DNA from: Bacillota bacterium
Lineage (GTDB): Bacteria > Bacillota > Clostridia > Christensenellales > Borkfalkiaceae
NCBI GenBank assembly: GCA_003343805.1
Contig: QAKM01000065.1
Coordinates: 1 to 12,119 of the forward strand
Direction of reading: 5' to 3'
Length of the DNA: 12,119 nt
The notes under the pieces were generated by a model that saw nothing but the letters and a program-made list of their open reading frames with translations, did not search any database and was not told the origin of the DNA. The position numbers were made by a program, and so were the translations under genes. This document shows, one piece after another, positions 1-7,084 of the stretch. The first letter of the stretch is position 1; each line of letters opens with the position of its first letter.

Positions 1-1167
1 ATCGATGCCGTGCGCGGCGAGATCGAGGCGGCCACCCAGAAGGGCGATTACGAGAAGGCGTCCCGTCTCAAGTACGGCGACCTTGTCTCCCTTGAAAAAC
101 AGCTCGACGATGCGAAGAAGAGCGTCAGCGCCCGCGGCGAGGATGCGCTTTTGCAGGACGAAGTCACCGAAGAGCAGATCAACCAGATCGTCGCACGCTG
201 GACGGGCATCCCCGTCGCCCGCCTCAAGGAGGGCGAGCGCGAGAAGATTTTGCACCTTCCCGAACAGCTCCACCGCCGCGTGGTGGGGCAGGACGAGGCG
301 GTCGAAAAGGTTTCGGAGGCCATCCTGCGTTCGCGGGCGGGCATCTCCGATCCCAACCGTCCCATCGGCTCCTTCCTCTTTTTGGGGCCTACGGGCGTGG
401 GTAAGACCGAGCTTGCAAAGTCGCTCGCCGAAAACCTCTTCGATGACGAGAAGAACATCGTGCGCATCGATATGTCGGAATACATGGAAAAGTTTTCGGT
501 CTCCCGCCTTGTCGGCGCTCCTCCGGGATATGTCGGCTACGAGGAGGGCGGCACTCTGACCGAGGCGGTGCGCCGCAGACCCTATTCCATCGTCCTCTTT
601 GACGAGATCGAAAAGGCGCATCCCGATGTGTTCAACATCCTTTTGCAGATCCTCGACGACGGCAGGATCACCGACTCGCAGGGCCGTACGGTGGACTTCA
701 AGAACACCATCATCATCCTGACTTCCAACCTCGGCTCCGAGTATATCTCCGAGGGCATCGAGAACGGCGAGATCACCAAGGCGGCGCGCGATAAGGTCAA
801 TGAAGTCTTGAAGCGCTCCTTCCGCCCCGAGTTTTTGAACCGTCTCGACGAGATCATCATGTTCAAGCCGCTCACGCGCGAGAACATCGGCTCGATCGTC
901 GATATCCTCCTTTCCCGCCTTGCAAAGCGGCTGGAAGGGGAGCATCTTACCCTCGAAGTGACGAATGCCGCGAAGGAATACATCGCCGACTACGGCTACG
1001 ACAGCGTGTTCGGCGCCCGCCCCTTGAAGCGCTTCATCCAGGCGCACGTCGAAACGCCCATCGCGCGCTTCATCATCGGCGGCAATCCCGAAGCGGGCAG
1101 CACGATCGTCATCGACCGCGGCGAAGATGGGCTCTTTCTTACCAGTAAGGCGCCTGCAAACGCATGA
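1..1167 (+). CDS. clpB: ATP-dependent disaggregase ClpB, C-terminal part (5' end outside window)
   Basis: This is the C-terminal ~388 residues of ClpB, the cytosolic Hsp100 disaggregase that works with DnaK/DnaJ/GrpE to pull apart aggregated proteins. The frame is open from the first base, so the start lies upstream; full ClpB is about 860 residues, so the N-domain, first AAA+ domain and most of the coiled coil are missing. The first ~40 residues are the end of the middle coiled coil ([17 protein letters not shown]). The second AAA+ domain follows: Walker A GPTGVGKT near residue 130, pore loop GYVGYEEGG near 176, Walker [15 protein letters not shown] near 198, sensor TSN near 241, arginine finger in [10 protein letters not shown] near 276, and sensor-2 GARPLKR. 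The [19 protein letters not shown] signature and the absence of a ClpP-binding loop fit ClpB rather than ClpA or ClpC. Any heat-shock operator would lie outside the window. Confidence 0.96.
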   Translation: MDAVRGEIEAATQKGDYEKASRLKYGDLVSLEKQLDDAKKSVSARGEDALLQDEVTEEQINQIVARWTGIPVARLKEGEREKILHLPEQLHRRVVGQDEAVEKVSEAILRSRAGISDPNRPIGSFLFLGPTGVGKTELAKSLAENLFDDEKNIVRIDMSEYMEKFSVSRLVGAPPGYVGYEEGGTLTEAVRRRPYSIVLFDEIEKAHPDVFNILLQILDDGRITDSQGRTVDFKNTIIILTSNLGSEYISEGIENGEITKAARDKVNEVLKRSFRPEFLNRLDEIIMFKPLTRENIGSIVDILLSRLAKRLEGEHLTLEVTNAAKEYIADYGYDSVFGARPLKRFIQAHVETPIARFIIGGNPEAGSTIVIDRGEDGLFLTSKAPANA

Positions 1168-1197
1168 CGCACACAGAATGACCTCTTGATCTTGTAA

Positions 1198-1231
1198 GCC
1201 GCCCCGCGCTTCGGAAGAAGCGCGGGGCGGC
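1198..1231 (+). terminator. GC-rich hairpin downstream of clpB
   Basis: Perfect 15-bp stem (1198-1212 with 1217-1231) closed by a GGAA tetraloop, starting 31 bases after the clpB stop. It is very stable, but the bases after it (CCTCTGTTC) are not a real T-tract. It is probably the clpB transcript 3' end or an RNA-stabilising hairpin; intrinsic termination is likely but not proven. Confidence 0.6.
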
Positions 1232-1240
1232 CCTCTGTTC

Positions 1241-1271
1241 GGCGCGCCCTTCGCTTTGCGAACGGCGCGCC
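1241..1271. terminator. Second hairpin between clpB and recX
   Basis: Inverted repeat GGCGCGCC (1241-1248 and 1264-1271) with an inner TTCGC/GCGAA stem and a TTT loop, interrupted by one C-C mismatch. It ends 6 bases before the -35 box of the recX promoter, so it insulates that promoter from clpB read-through. It lacks a T-tract, so its role as an intrinsic terminator is inferred. Confidence 0.45.
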
Positions 1272-1277
1272 TTCCTA

Positions 1278-1306
1278 TTGACTTTTGCGCTCCAATCGGT
1301 TATAAT
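1278..1306 (+). promoter_or_regulatory. SigA-type promoter of recX-nnr
   Basis: The -35 box is TTGACT (1278-1283) and the -10 box is TATAAT (1301-1306), with a 17-base spacer. The predicted transcript would start near 1313, about 20 bases before the recX start, leaving just enough leader for the AAGGGAGG ribosome site at 1321-1328. No LexA-like palindrome was seen around it. Confidence 0.85.
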
Positions 1307-1333
1307 AAAGGCGATCAGGAAAGGGAGGCGGAT

Positions 1334-1981
1334 ATGGCGGAGATCACGGGCATCACGCCGCAGATCAGGGATAAGGAGCGCTGCAACATCGAAGTGGACG
1401 GCAGGTTCTTCTGCGGCATGAAGCTGGAGACCGTCGTAAAGCACCGCCTCAAAGTGGGCGTCGCCGTCTCGGAGGAGGAGCTCTCCCGCCTGCAGCTCGA
1501 GAGCGAGAAGCTCACCGCGCTCGACAAGGCGCTCACCTACATCACGGCCTCCATGAAGACGGAGCGGGATATCCGCACTTACCTCCGAAAGAAGGGGTAT
1601 CTCGAAGATGTCTCCGACTACGTTGTCGAGAAGATGCGCTCCTATGGCTATCTCGACGACGACGCATACGCGCGGGCGTACATCGAGCACGCGGGAAAGA
1701 AAAAGGGGAGCCGCCTCATCGCCATGGAGCTGCGGCAGAAGGGCGTCTCGGACGAGGCCATCGAAGAGGCGCTTTCTAGCGTCTCGGGCGAGGAGGAGAG
1801 CGCAAGACGAGTGCTTGAAAAATATCTGCGCGGTAAAACGCCGGACAGGACGACGCGGGCAAAGGCCTATCGTCATCTCCTGTCCAAAGGTTTTGACCGC
1901 GACGCGGTGCTCTCGGCGCTCTCGGCTCTGGCCGAAGATCCCGATGAGGACAGTCCCGAAGGGGACGGGGAGGAGGTATGA
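1334..1981 (+). CDS. recX: Regulatory protein RecX
   Basis: A 215-residue protein of the RecX family. RecX binds RecA filaments in the cytoplasm and limits RecA recombinase and coprotease activity. The all-helical three-helix repeats are visible: ALDKALTYITASMKTERDIRTYLRKKGY (about 64-91), the strongly typical YGYLDDDAYARAYIEH (about 102-118) with KKKGSRLIAMELRQKGVSDEAIEEAL (about 121-146), and a third repeat ending ...AYRHLLSKGFDRDAVLSAL. The N-terminal part (ITGITPQIRDKERCNIEVDG) is the beta-strand extension seen in Bacillota RecX. The ATG at 1334 was chosen because AAGGGAGG lies 5 bases upstream and the promoter leaves no room for an earlier start; an in-frame start at 1256 would lie upstream of the promoter. 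The acidic tail overlaps the next start codon by four bases (ATGA), so nnr is likely translationally coupled. recA is not in the window. Confidence 0.92.
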   Translation: MAEITGITPQIRDKERCNIEVDGRFFCGMKLETVVKHRLKVGVAVSEEELSRLQLESEKLTALDKALTYITASMKTERDIRTYLRKKGYLEDVSDYVVEKMRSYGYLDDDAYARAYIEHAGKKKGSRLIAMELRQKGVSDEAIEEALSSVSGEEESARRVLEKYLRGKTPDRTTRAKAYRHLLSKGFDRDAVLSALSALAEDPDEDSPEGDGEEV

Positions 1982-3432
1982 AGCATTCCTACACGGTAAA
2001 GGAGATGCGGGAGGCAGACCGCGCGGCGATCGAGGGGGGTACGCCCTCTTTGGAGCTCATGGAACGGGCGGGCCACGCGCTTGCAGAAGTCGTCCGGGCG
2101 GCGATGGAGCGGCTCAGCGTTTCCGATGTTCTCTTTGTCTGCGGCGGGGGAAACAACGGCGGCGACGGCTTTGTGGCTGCGCGCATCCTGCTGGAACGCG
2201 GCCTCGATGCGGCTGTTTTGTGTCTTGCCGAGAAGTTCTCTCCCGATTGCGCTGCGGAAAAAGCACGCTTTCAAGGCGAAATTTTAGGCGTTATTCCCCG
2301 CCGCAGATACGCGCTCGTCGTCGACTGCATTCTGGGGACGGGGCTCACGCGCGCGCCCGAGGGGGTGGCAAAGCAGCTCATCGAGTTCTGCGGGAACGCC
2401 TCCTACGTCATCTCCGCCGATCTTCCGAGCGGCCTTTCCGAAAACGGTATCGCCCTTGCGCCGTGCGTGCGGGCGGACGAGACGGTCTCGATGGGGCTCA
2501 TGAAGAACTGCCTTCTGATGGCGGACGGCCCCGACGTGAGCGGCAGGGTGACGGTGGCCGACATCGGCATCCCGCCCGTCTCCTGCGGTGCGGAACTCTG
2601 GGAGGACGCGGATGCGGCCGCCCTCTTCCCCAAGCGGCGCAGCAACACGCACAAGGGAGCCTTCGGAAGGGCGTGTCTCTTTGCGGCGGAAGCGCAGTAC
2701 ACGGGCGCCGTCTTTCTGGCGGCGGGGGCGTGTCTGCGTTCGGGGGCCGGCTATACCGAGCTCATCGCGGATGAGCCGCTCTATTCGGCGGCGGTGGGGA
2801 AGCTCCCTGCCTGCGTCCTGCGCCGGTTCGAGGCGCTCGACGGCGACATCCTTTCCTCGGACTGCATCGCCCTCGGCATGGGGGCGGGCGTGAGCGAGCG
2901 GCTGTACGCGCAGATCGCCGAACTCATGGAGGCTTACACGGGGACGCTCGTCATCGATGCCGACGGCCTCAATACCCTTGCAAAATACGGCGTGGAGGTG
3001 CTGAAGGAAAAGACCTGCCGCGTCATTCTGACCCCGCATCCCAAGGAATTTGCCCGCCTTTCGGGCAAAAGCGTGGGGGAGGTGCTCTCGTCCGCCGCGG
3101 AGGCTTCAAAGGCGTTTGCAAAGGAGTACGGCGTTGTGGTGGTCCTCAAAAACAACCGCACGCTCATCACGGACGGCGAACGTCTTGCCATCAATCGGAC
3201 GGGCACGCCTGCCCTTGCCAAAGGGGGGAGTGGGGATGTCCTCACGGGCCTTCTCGCGGGGACGTGCGCCCGCGGTATCCCGCCTTACGAGGCGGCCTGT
3301 GCGGCTTCCTATCTCTTCGGAAGGGCGGGGGAGATCGCGGCTCAGCAGCTCGGAGAATATTCCGTGACGGCAGAGGATGTCATCTCCTGCTTCGGGAAGG
3401 CGATCCTATCTATTTCCAATAAGAGCATATAA
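1978..3432 (+). CDS. nnr: Bifunctional NAD(P)H-hydrate epimerase / ADP- (or ATP-) dependent dehydratase
   Basis: A 484-residue enzyme that repairs NADHX and NADPHX, the hydrated damage products of NADH and NADPH. The N-terminal YjeF_N/NnrE domain (about 1-205) epimerises the R and S forms; it shows CGGGNNGGDGFVAAR (55-69), DCILGTGL (116-123) and ISADLPSG (145-152). The C-terminal NnrD domain (about 215-480) has the ribokinase-like fold and removes water using a nucleotide; it shows GAGYTEL (256-262), LGMGAGV (299-305), VIDADGLN (325-332), LTPHPKEFARL (351-361), and KGGSGDVLTGLLAG (415-428) with the catalytic Asp at 420. Length and domain order match the usual fused bacterial form. The start overlaps the recX stop (ATGA), and AGGAGG at 1971-1976 lies just upstream, within recX. 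The pairing with recX suggests a stress-maintenance operon, but that is inference. Confidence 0.95.
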   Translation: MKHSYTVKEMREADRAAIEGGTPSLELMERAGHALAEVVRAAMERLSVSDVLFVCGGGNNGGDGFVAARILLERGLDAAVLCLAEKFSPDCAAEKARFQGEILGVIPRRRYALVVDCILGTGLTRAPEGVAKQLIEFCGNASYVISADLPSGLSENGIALAPCVRADETVSMGLMKNCLLMADGPDVSGRVTVADIGIPPVSCGAELWEDADAAALFPKRRSNTHKGAFGRACLFAAEAQYTGAVFLAAGACLRSGAGYTELIADEPLYSAAVGKLPACVLRRFEALDGDILSSDCIALGMGAGVSERLYAQIAELMEAYTGTLVIDADGLNTLAKYGVEVLKEKTCRVILTPHPKEFARLSGKSVGEVLSSAAEASKAFAKEYGVVVVLKNNRTLITDGERLAINRTGTPALAKGGSGDVLTGLLAGTCARGIPPYEAACAASYLFGRAGEIAAQQLGEYSVTAEDVISCFGKAILSISNKSI

Positions 3433-3475
3433 ATTTTAGTGAATTACGCAAATATAGACAATAAATCGACGGTTT

Positions 3476-3498
3476 GCATAGTACTATGTCAGACATAA
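3476..3498. repeat. 23-bp dyad repeat, copy A
   Basis: Located between the convergent ends of nnr and the membrane gene. It contains two overlapping palindromes: CATAGTACTATG (3477-3488) and TATGTC-A-GACATA (3485-3497). It matches the sequence at 5469-5491 in 21 of 23 bases in the same orientation. It could be a regulator binding site, a small repeated intergenic element or a recombination site; none is shown by the sequence alone. Confidence 0.6.
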
Positions 3499-3504
3499 AC
3501 GTCG

Positions 3505-4248
3505 TTATTCCGACGGCGCGAGGATGCGCAGCCCGATGGAAAGCAGCAGGAGCAGGCTGCCTGCCGTCAGATAATAGACGGGAAAGATGGTAAAGAGGCT
3601 CATGAGGAGCAGGAGGGCGCCGCTCACAAAGAAGGGCTTGGCGCTGTTCCTTGTAAAGAGGGTGCGGAGGCGTTCCCGTCGGCTCGGGCGGGGCGTCGTG
3701 CCGAGGAATCGCTCGGGAAGTTCTCCCGTTTCGTTCAGCATCCGGTACACCTCGTCTCTGCGGATGACGGTGATAGGGAAGGTCTTTGTGAGCTTCTCGG
3801 CGGCGGGCGAGAGTTCGCTGCAAAAGAGGGTGAATCGTTCGCCGCGCGTGCGGATGAGTGAAGCGAGGCGATCGGCGGAGAGGGGTTCCAGTGTGAACAG
3901 AAACTCCACGGGCGCATCGTTCGCTGGCGGGTGTCCGCTCGTCTGCTCTGTTTGCTGCGCTTTCTTGTGGGCGCGTCGGAGAAGTTCCTCGGTCTCCCTC
4001 GCCGGCGCGAGGGCAAGATGAAACAGGAGCGCGTCCCGCTCCCGGGCCTGCCTTGCGGAGAGCAGACGTCTCCCCCGCGTCCGGCTCTCAAGCAGAAAGA
4101 CGGCGAGCCCCACGCAGATCGCAAGGGCTCCTGCGGCAAGGATGGAGAGCCAGACGGGCGCCCCGAAATAGCGCAGGATGCAGAGAATGGGTAAAAACGT
4201 GCAGGCGGCGTAAAAGACGGCATCGGCGGCCACGGGAAGCTGTTTCAT
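3505..4248 (-). CDS. Four-helix membrane protein with central cytosolic domain, function unknown
   Basis: A 247-residue protein. Two hydrophobic helices sit at the N-terminus (about 8-28 and 31-53) and two at the C-terminus (about 204-221 and 224-243). Between them is a charged ~150-residue region. The first helix pair ends in ESRTRGRR and the second is preceded by RRERLRTLFTRNSAK, so by the positive-inside rule the middle region should be cytosolic. That region contains a helical Arg/Lys/Gln-rich part (ARETEELLRRAHKKAQQ) and then an alternating strand/helix segment (VEFLFTLEPLSADRLASL, ERFTLFCSELSPAAEKL, FPITVIRRDEVYRML). I do not recognise a family; a degenerate nuclease-like alpha/beta fold is conceivable, but no catalytic motif is visible. 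The gene is divergent from nadD-yqeK and convergent with nnr. No good ribosome site sits close to the ATG at 4248; GAGG lies 13 bases upstream. Confidence 0.8.
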   Translation of the reverse strand: MKQLPVAADAVFYAACTFLPILCILRYFGAPVWLSILAAGALAICVGLAVFLLESRTRGRRLLSARQARERDALLFHLALAPARETEELLRRAHKKAQQTEQTSGHPPANDAPVEFLFTLEPLSADRLASLIRTRGERFTLFCSELSPAAEKLTKTFPITVIRRDEVYRMLNETGELPERFLGTTPRPSRRERLRTLFTRNSAKPFFVSGALLLLMSLFTIFPVYYLTAGSLLLLLSIGLRILAPSE

Positions 4249-4297
4249 GCTTTCATTGTTGCCTCATTTTTTATAAAATAAACGGCTTTCGGAGTTT

Positions 4298-4309
4298 TTC
4301 GGGCCCGAA
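4298..4309. promoter_or_regulatory. 12-bp palindrome in the leader of nadD-yqeK
   Basis: TTCGGGCCCGAA is a perfect palindrome 17 bases before the nadD start, in the short gap between divergent genes. A run of five T's precedes it. It may be an operator or form a short hairpin near the start codon. No clear promoter boxes were found here, only AT-rich TATAAAAT-like sequence around 4272-4279. Confidence 0.3.
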
Positions 4310-4326
4310 GTATTGGTTGAAACAAT

Positions 4327-5469
4327 ATGAAGATCGCATTGTTTGGTGGGTCGTTTGACCCCGTTCATCGTGAACACGCGGCCTATGTCCGTGCCGCCAT
4401 TCGGGAGCTTTCGCTCGATCTCGTCATCGTGATGCCCTCCCGCCTTGCGCCGCACAAACGGCTCGGGGCGCAGGCAGGCGGACAGGATCGGCTGGAGATG
4501 TGCCGCCTTGCCTTTGCGGAGGAGCCGCGCGTGCGGGTGAGCGATTTCGAGCTGGCGCATGAAGGGGTGAGCTATTCCTATCTCACCTGCCGCGCCTTTG
4601 CAAGGCAATATCCCGACGCCGAGCGGTACTTCCTCGTCGGGGCGGATATGCTCGAAGATTTCTTTACCTGGAAGGAGCCTGCGGACATCTTGAAAAATGT
4701 GACGCTCGTCGCCTGCGGGCGGGGACGAGAGGGGGCGGAGGCTCTACGGGCGCGATTTCGTGCGGCGTTTGGCAAGGATTTTCTCTCGCTCGGCTTTGCG
4801 GGGGAGGCGGTCTCGTCGACGGAGATCCGCGTCTCGCTCGCGTTCGGGAAAGATCCGGAAGCGCTCGATGAAGGGGTGCTTTCTTACATCCGCGGGAGGG
4901 GATTGTACACGCATCCTGCCATCGCTCCTGCGCTGGCGCTGGAAAAACCCGAGCGGCGGGAGCACAGTTTCCGGGTGGCGCAGATGGCGTGCGCGCGGGC
5001 GCGCTCTATCGGGATCCGCGAGGACAAGGCGCTGCTTGCGGCGGCTCTGCATGACTGCGCCAAATATGTGCTGCTCGACTCGCCTCTGCTCGAAGGGTTC
5101 TCCTGTCCCGGGAATGTGCCTTCTCCCGTGCTGCATCAGTACACGGGTGCCTATCTCGCCGAAAAGCATTTCGGCATCCGCGACGAGGAGGTGCTCGACG
5201 CCATCCGCTATCATACGAGCGGCCGTGCGGGCATGGGGGAGCTTGAAAAGCTCGTCTATCTCTCCGATCTTTTAGAGGCGGGGCGCGACTTTCCCGGCGT
5301 GGCGGAGCTGAGGGAATTGTTTTGGAAGGACCTCGATGTGTGTCTTTACGAGAGCCTCTGTCATGAGGTGGAGTATCTCAACGGAACGGGAAAAGAAGTC
5401 TATCCGCTCACCCAAGAGGCCTACGATTGGATCAAATCAAGGATAAAAAACACAAATTTACCCAATTAG
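4327..5469 (+). CDS. nadD: Fused nicotinate-nucleotide adenylyltransferase (NadD) and YqeK-type HD phosphohydrolase
   Basis: A 380-residue fusion. Residues 1 to about 195 are NadD, which adenylates nicotinate mononucleotide to deamido-NAD in NAD synthesis: GGSFDPVHREH (7-17), MPSRLAPHKR (36-45), FLVGADMLEDFFTWKEP (102-118) and the nucleotide motif VSSTEIR (162-168). The usual H-x-G-H signature is HREH, with Glu in place of Gly. Residues from about 205 are the HD domain of YqeK, a diadenosine tetraphosphate hydrolase: REHSFRVA (H213), LHDCAK (H242, D243), H270, AIRYHTSGRAGM (H296) and KLVYLSDLLE (D314), so the metal ligands appear intact. In Bacillus nadD and yqeK are separate neighbours followed by the rsfS gene; here they are one reading frame with no internal stop. 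The ATG at 4327 is fixed by homology (MKIALFGG), but there is no convincing ribosome site before it. Confidence 0.94.
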   Translation: MKIALFGGSFDPVHREHAAYVRAAIRELSLDLVIVMPSRLAPHKRLGAQAGGQDRLEMCRLAFAEEPRVRVSDFELAHEGVSYSYLTCRAFARQYPDAERYFLVGADMLEDFFTWKEPADILKNVTLVACGRGREGAEALRARFRAAFGKDFLSLGFAGEAVSSTEIRVSLAFGKDPEALDEGVLSYIRGRGLYTHPAIAPALALEKPERREHSFRVAQMACARARSIGIREDKALLAAALHDCAKYVLLDSPLLEGFSCPGNVPSPVLHQYTGAYLAEKHFGIRDEEVLDAIRYHTSGRAGMGELEKLVYLSDLLEAGRDFPGVAELRELFWKDLDVCLYESLCHEVEYLNGTGKEVYPLTQEAYDWIKSRIKNTNLPN

Positions 5470-5491
5470 CATAGTATTATGTCTGACATAA
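5469..5491. repeat. 23-bp dyad repeat, copy B
   Basis: Begins on the last base of the nadD-yqeK stop codon and lies 36 bases before rsfS. Its core is part of a longer perfect dyad, TATTATGTCTGACATAATA (5475-5493). It differs from the copy at 3476-3498 at two positions only. Its place between two cotranscribed-looking genes makes an operator or an RNA processing signal possible. Confidence 0.6.
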
Positions 5492-5526
5492 TATCAATAA
5501 ATCATCGGAATTTAGGAGGATATTGA

Positions 5527-5877
5527 ATGGAAAGTTGCGAACTTGCAAAGGCGTGTGCCAAAGTGCTCTCGGACAAGAAGGCGTCCGATATCGTCATCGT
5601 CAACGTGGGCGATCAGACGGTGGTGTGCAGTTACTTCGTCATTGCGACGGGTAAATCGACGACGCAGGTGAGCTCTTTGGGCGACAACGTGGACGAGCAG
5701 ATCAAGAAACTCTACGGCCTCGATCCCGTCCGGCAGGAGGGCTTCCGCGAGGGAAGATGGGGCGTCCTCGATTACGGCGACGTCATCGTGCACGTCTTTA
5801 ACGAGGAATCCCGTCTCTTCTATTATCTGGAGCGCCTGTGGGATTCCGGCACCAACGTGGAGCGGTACGAGGATTGA
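5527..5877 (+). CDS. rsfS: Ribosomal silencing factor RsfS (RsfA/Iojap family)
   Basis: A 116-residue cytosolic protein of the DUF143/Iojap family. RsfS binds ribosomal protein L14 on the 50S subunit and blocks joining to the 30S subunit when nutrients are scarce. Family signatures are DIVIVNVGDQTVVCSYFVIATGKSTTQV (about 21-48), EGFREGRWGVLDYGDVIVHVF (about 71-91) and the C-terminal ESRLFYYLERLW. The length is normal. A strong site, AGGAGGA (5514-5520), stands 6 bases before the ATG. It follows nadD-yqeK by 57 bases, as in the conserved Bacillota order nadD-yqeK-rsfS. The methyltransferase gene often found next (yqeM) is replaced here by a kinase-like gene. Confidence 0.95.
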   Translation: MESCELAKACAKVLSDKKASDIVIVNVGDQTVVCSYFVIATGKSTTQVSSLGDNVDEQIKKLYGLDPVRQEGFREGRWGVLDYGDVIVHVFNEESRLFYYLERLWDSGTNVERYED

Positions 5878-5879
5878 CG

Positions 5880-6845
5880 ATGGCGTTAGGCGAGACGGAA
5901 CTTGTCTCTCTCTTTTACCAACTTGCAGACGGAGCGCAGCTTTTAAAGGGCGAGCCCCGCTTTTTGCAGCGCCGCCGCGAGGAGGACGGCAGCATCTATG
6001 AGGATGTATGGGACGTCTTTCTCGGCAAAGAAGGGCCCGCCGCGGCGTGCGCTCCGCAGCTTGGTGATGGCGCGTTGAGCGGACAGACGCGCTTCATTTT
6101 GAAGCGGGCAAAGGACCATGAGGCGGAGATCTACCGCACCTTTCTCTCTCCGGCAAAGAGCTATGCGCCCCGACTTTGGGCGAGCGTCGAACGGGGAGGG
6201 GACACCTTTCTCCTTCTGGAGTATGTTGAGGGCGAAAATCTGCAGCGGGCCACCATGCGCAAGCTCGCGGCTGCCGTCAATTCCCTTCGGGCGATGCAGG
6301 ATGAATATTGGGGGAGTTCTTCGACGGTCGGTCTTTCCTTTGAAACGAGTTTTGCCTCCTTGAAAAAGCGGCGGCAGTATCTGTTGTCGCCCCTTCTGGA
6401 GCGCCACTTCGACGAATTTCTTTCGCTCTACGAGGTGCTCCCGAAGACGCTCTGCCATGCCGATCTTCTGCCCTTCAACCTCATCGTCTGCCGCAACGAG
6501 GAGCGCGCCGTCCTTCTCGATTGGGAGGCGGGCGGCATTCTGCCCTATCCCGAAAGCCTTGCGCGGCTCATAGCCCACGGGCGGACGCACGGCGAGCTCT
6601 TCCGTATGACGCCCCGGCAGCGCGCCTGCGCGGCGGAGATGTATTATGCGCGGTTTGCTTCCCGCTACGGCATTTCGCATCGGGAGTTTTCGCGTGCGCT
6701 CTCCTATTTCGTCTTTTCCGAAACGTGTGAGTGGGTGTTCCTCGGAAATAAGCACGGGAGGGGAGAGTGCCCCTATTATGCGCCCTACTTCCGCGCGGCG
6801 CTCAGAATGGCGCGGATTCTGGATCGGGGGGACCTTCTGTTTTAG
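5880..6845 (+). CDS. APH/choline-kinase-fold phosphotransferase family protein, substrate unknown
   Basis: A 321-residue protein with the signatures of the aminoglycoside phosphotransferase/choline kinase superfamily: a probable nucleotide-binding Lys in RFILKRA (K75), an acidic partner in DHEAEIY (E81/E83), the linker LLLEYVEGENL (111-121), the catalytic loop CHADLLPFN (H193, D195, N200) and the metal-binding VLLDWEAGG (D214). These suggest an active kinase. The substrate cannot be told; many members phosphorylate small alcohols, sugars or cell-envelope precursors, and nothing here points to antibiotic resistance. The ATG at 5880 is two bases after the rsfS stop, with ACGAGGA 6 bases upstream; an in-frame start at 5838 would overlap rsfS and lacks support. 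It is probably cotranscribed with rsfS. A strong hairpin follows. Confidence 0.85.
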   Translation: MALGETELVSLFYQLADGAQLLKGEPRFLQRRREEDGSIYEDVWDVFLGKEGPAAACAPQLGDGALSGQTRFILKRAKDHEAEIYRTFLSPAKSYAPRLWASVERGGDTFLLLEYVEGENLQRATMRKLAAAVNSLRAMQDEYWGSSSTVGLSFETSFASLKKRRQYLLSPLLERHFDEFLSLYEVLPKTLCHADLLPFNLIVCRNEERAVLLDWEAGGILPYPESLARLIAHGRTHGELFRMTPRQRACAAEMYYARFASRYGISHREFSRALSYFVFSETCEWVFLGNKHGRGECPYYAPYFRAALRMARILDRGDLLF

Positions 6846-6867
6846 GCGAGGCATCTCTGTAATGCCC

Positions 6868-6925
6868 CGAGGCGCCCGCCGCGGCACTATGCCGCGGCGG
6901 GCGCCTCGTCGTTCGGCCGCTTTTT
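6868..6925 (+). terminator. Strong terminator after the rsfS-kinase operon
   Basis: A perfect 18-bp stem (6868-6885 with 6891-6908) and a 5-base loop ACTAT, starting 22 bases after the kinase stop. TTTTT comes 12 bases later (6921-6925), so it is not a textbook terminator, but the stem alone should end or stabilise the transcript. Confidence 0.65.
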
Positions 6926-6987
6926 AGCATGATCTTTGCGCAGAGTGAAAGGTTTTGTCTGCCTGCGTTGTTTTAATTGGAAAAGAG

Positions 6988-7072
6988 GATGTCCGATAGG
7001 GCGGGTCGACCTGCTTGCGGTCGGGACAGGGCGCGGGGCTTCTGTCCCGGCGGGGCTTGCAGAACGGACATC
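6988..7072 (+). promoter_or_regulatory. Foldable leader before the lipoprotein gene
   Basis: Nested inverted repeats: outer GATGTCCG/CGGACATC (6988-6995 with 7065-7072), a CTGC/GCAG pair (7011-7014 with 7059-7062) and inner CGGGACA/TGTCCCG (7022-7028 with 7043-7049), plus the palindrome GGTCGACC at 7004-7011. The outer stem closes one base before the ribosome site GGGAGGG (7073-7079). This resembles a regulatory leader, but it matches no riboswitch class I can name. Confidence 0.35.
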
Positions 7073-7084
7073 GGGAGGGTAAAG

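Noticed and set aside
1608-2774. Long plus-strand frame overlapping recX and nnr
   Set aside because: The product is Arg- and Ser-rich without any motif, and it lies out of frame over two clearly conserved genes.
5880-6845. Antibiotic resistance (aminoglycoside kinase)
   Set aside because: Only the general fold and catalytic loop are seen. The gene sits in a housekeeping operon, and the family covers many other substrates.
5943-6887. Minus-strand frame opposite the kinase gene
   Set aside because: No ribosome site and no recognisable motif; the plus strand has an intact HxDxxxxN kinase loop.
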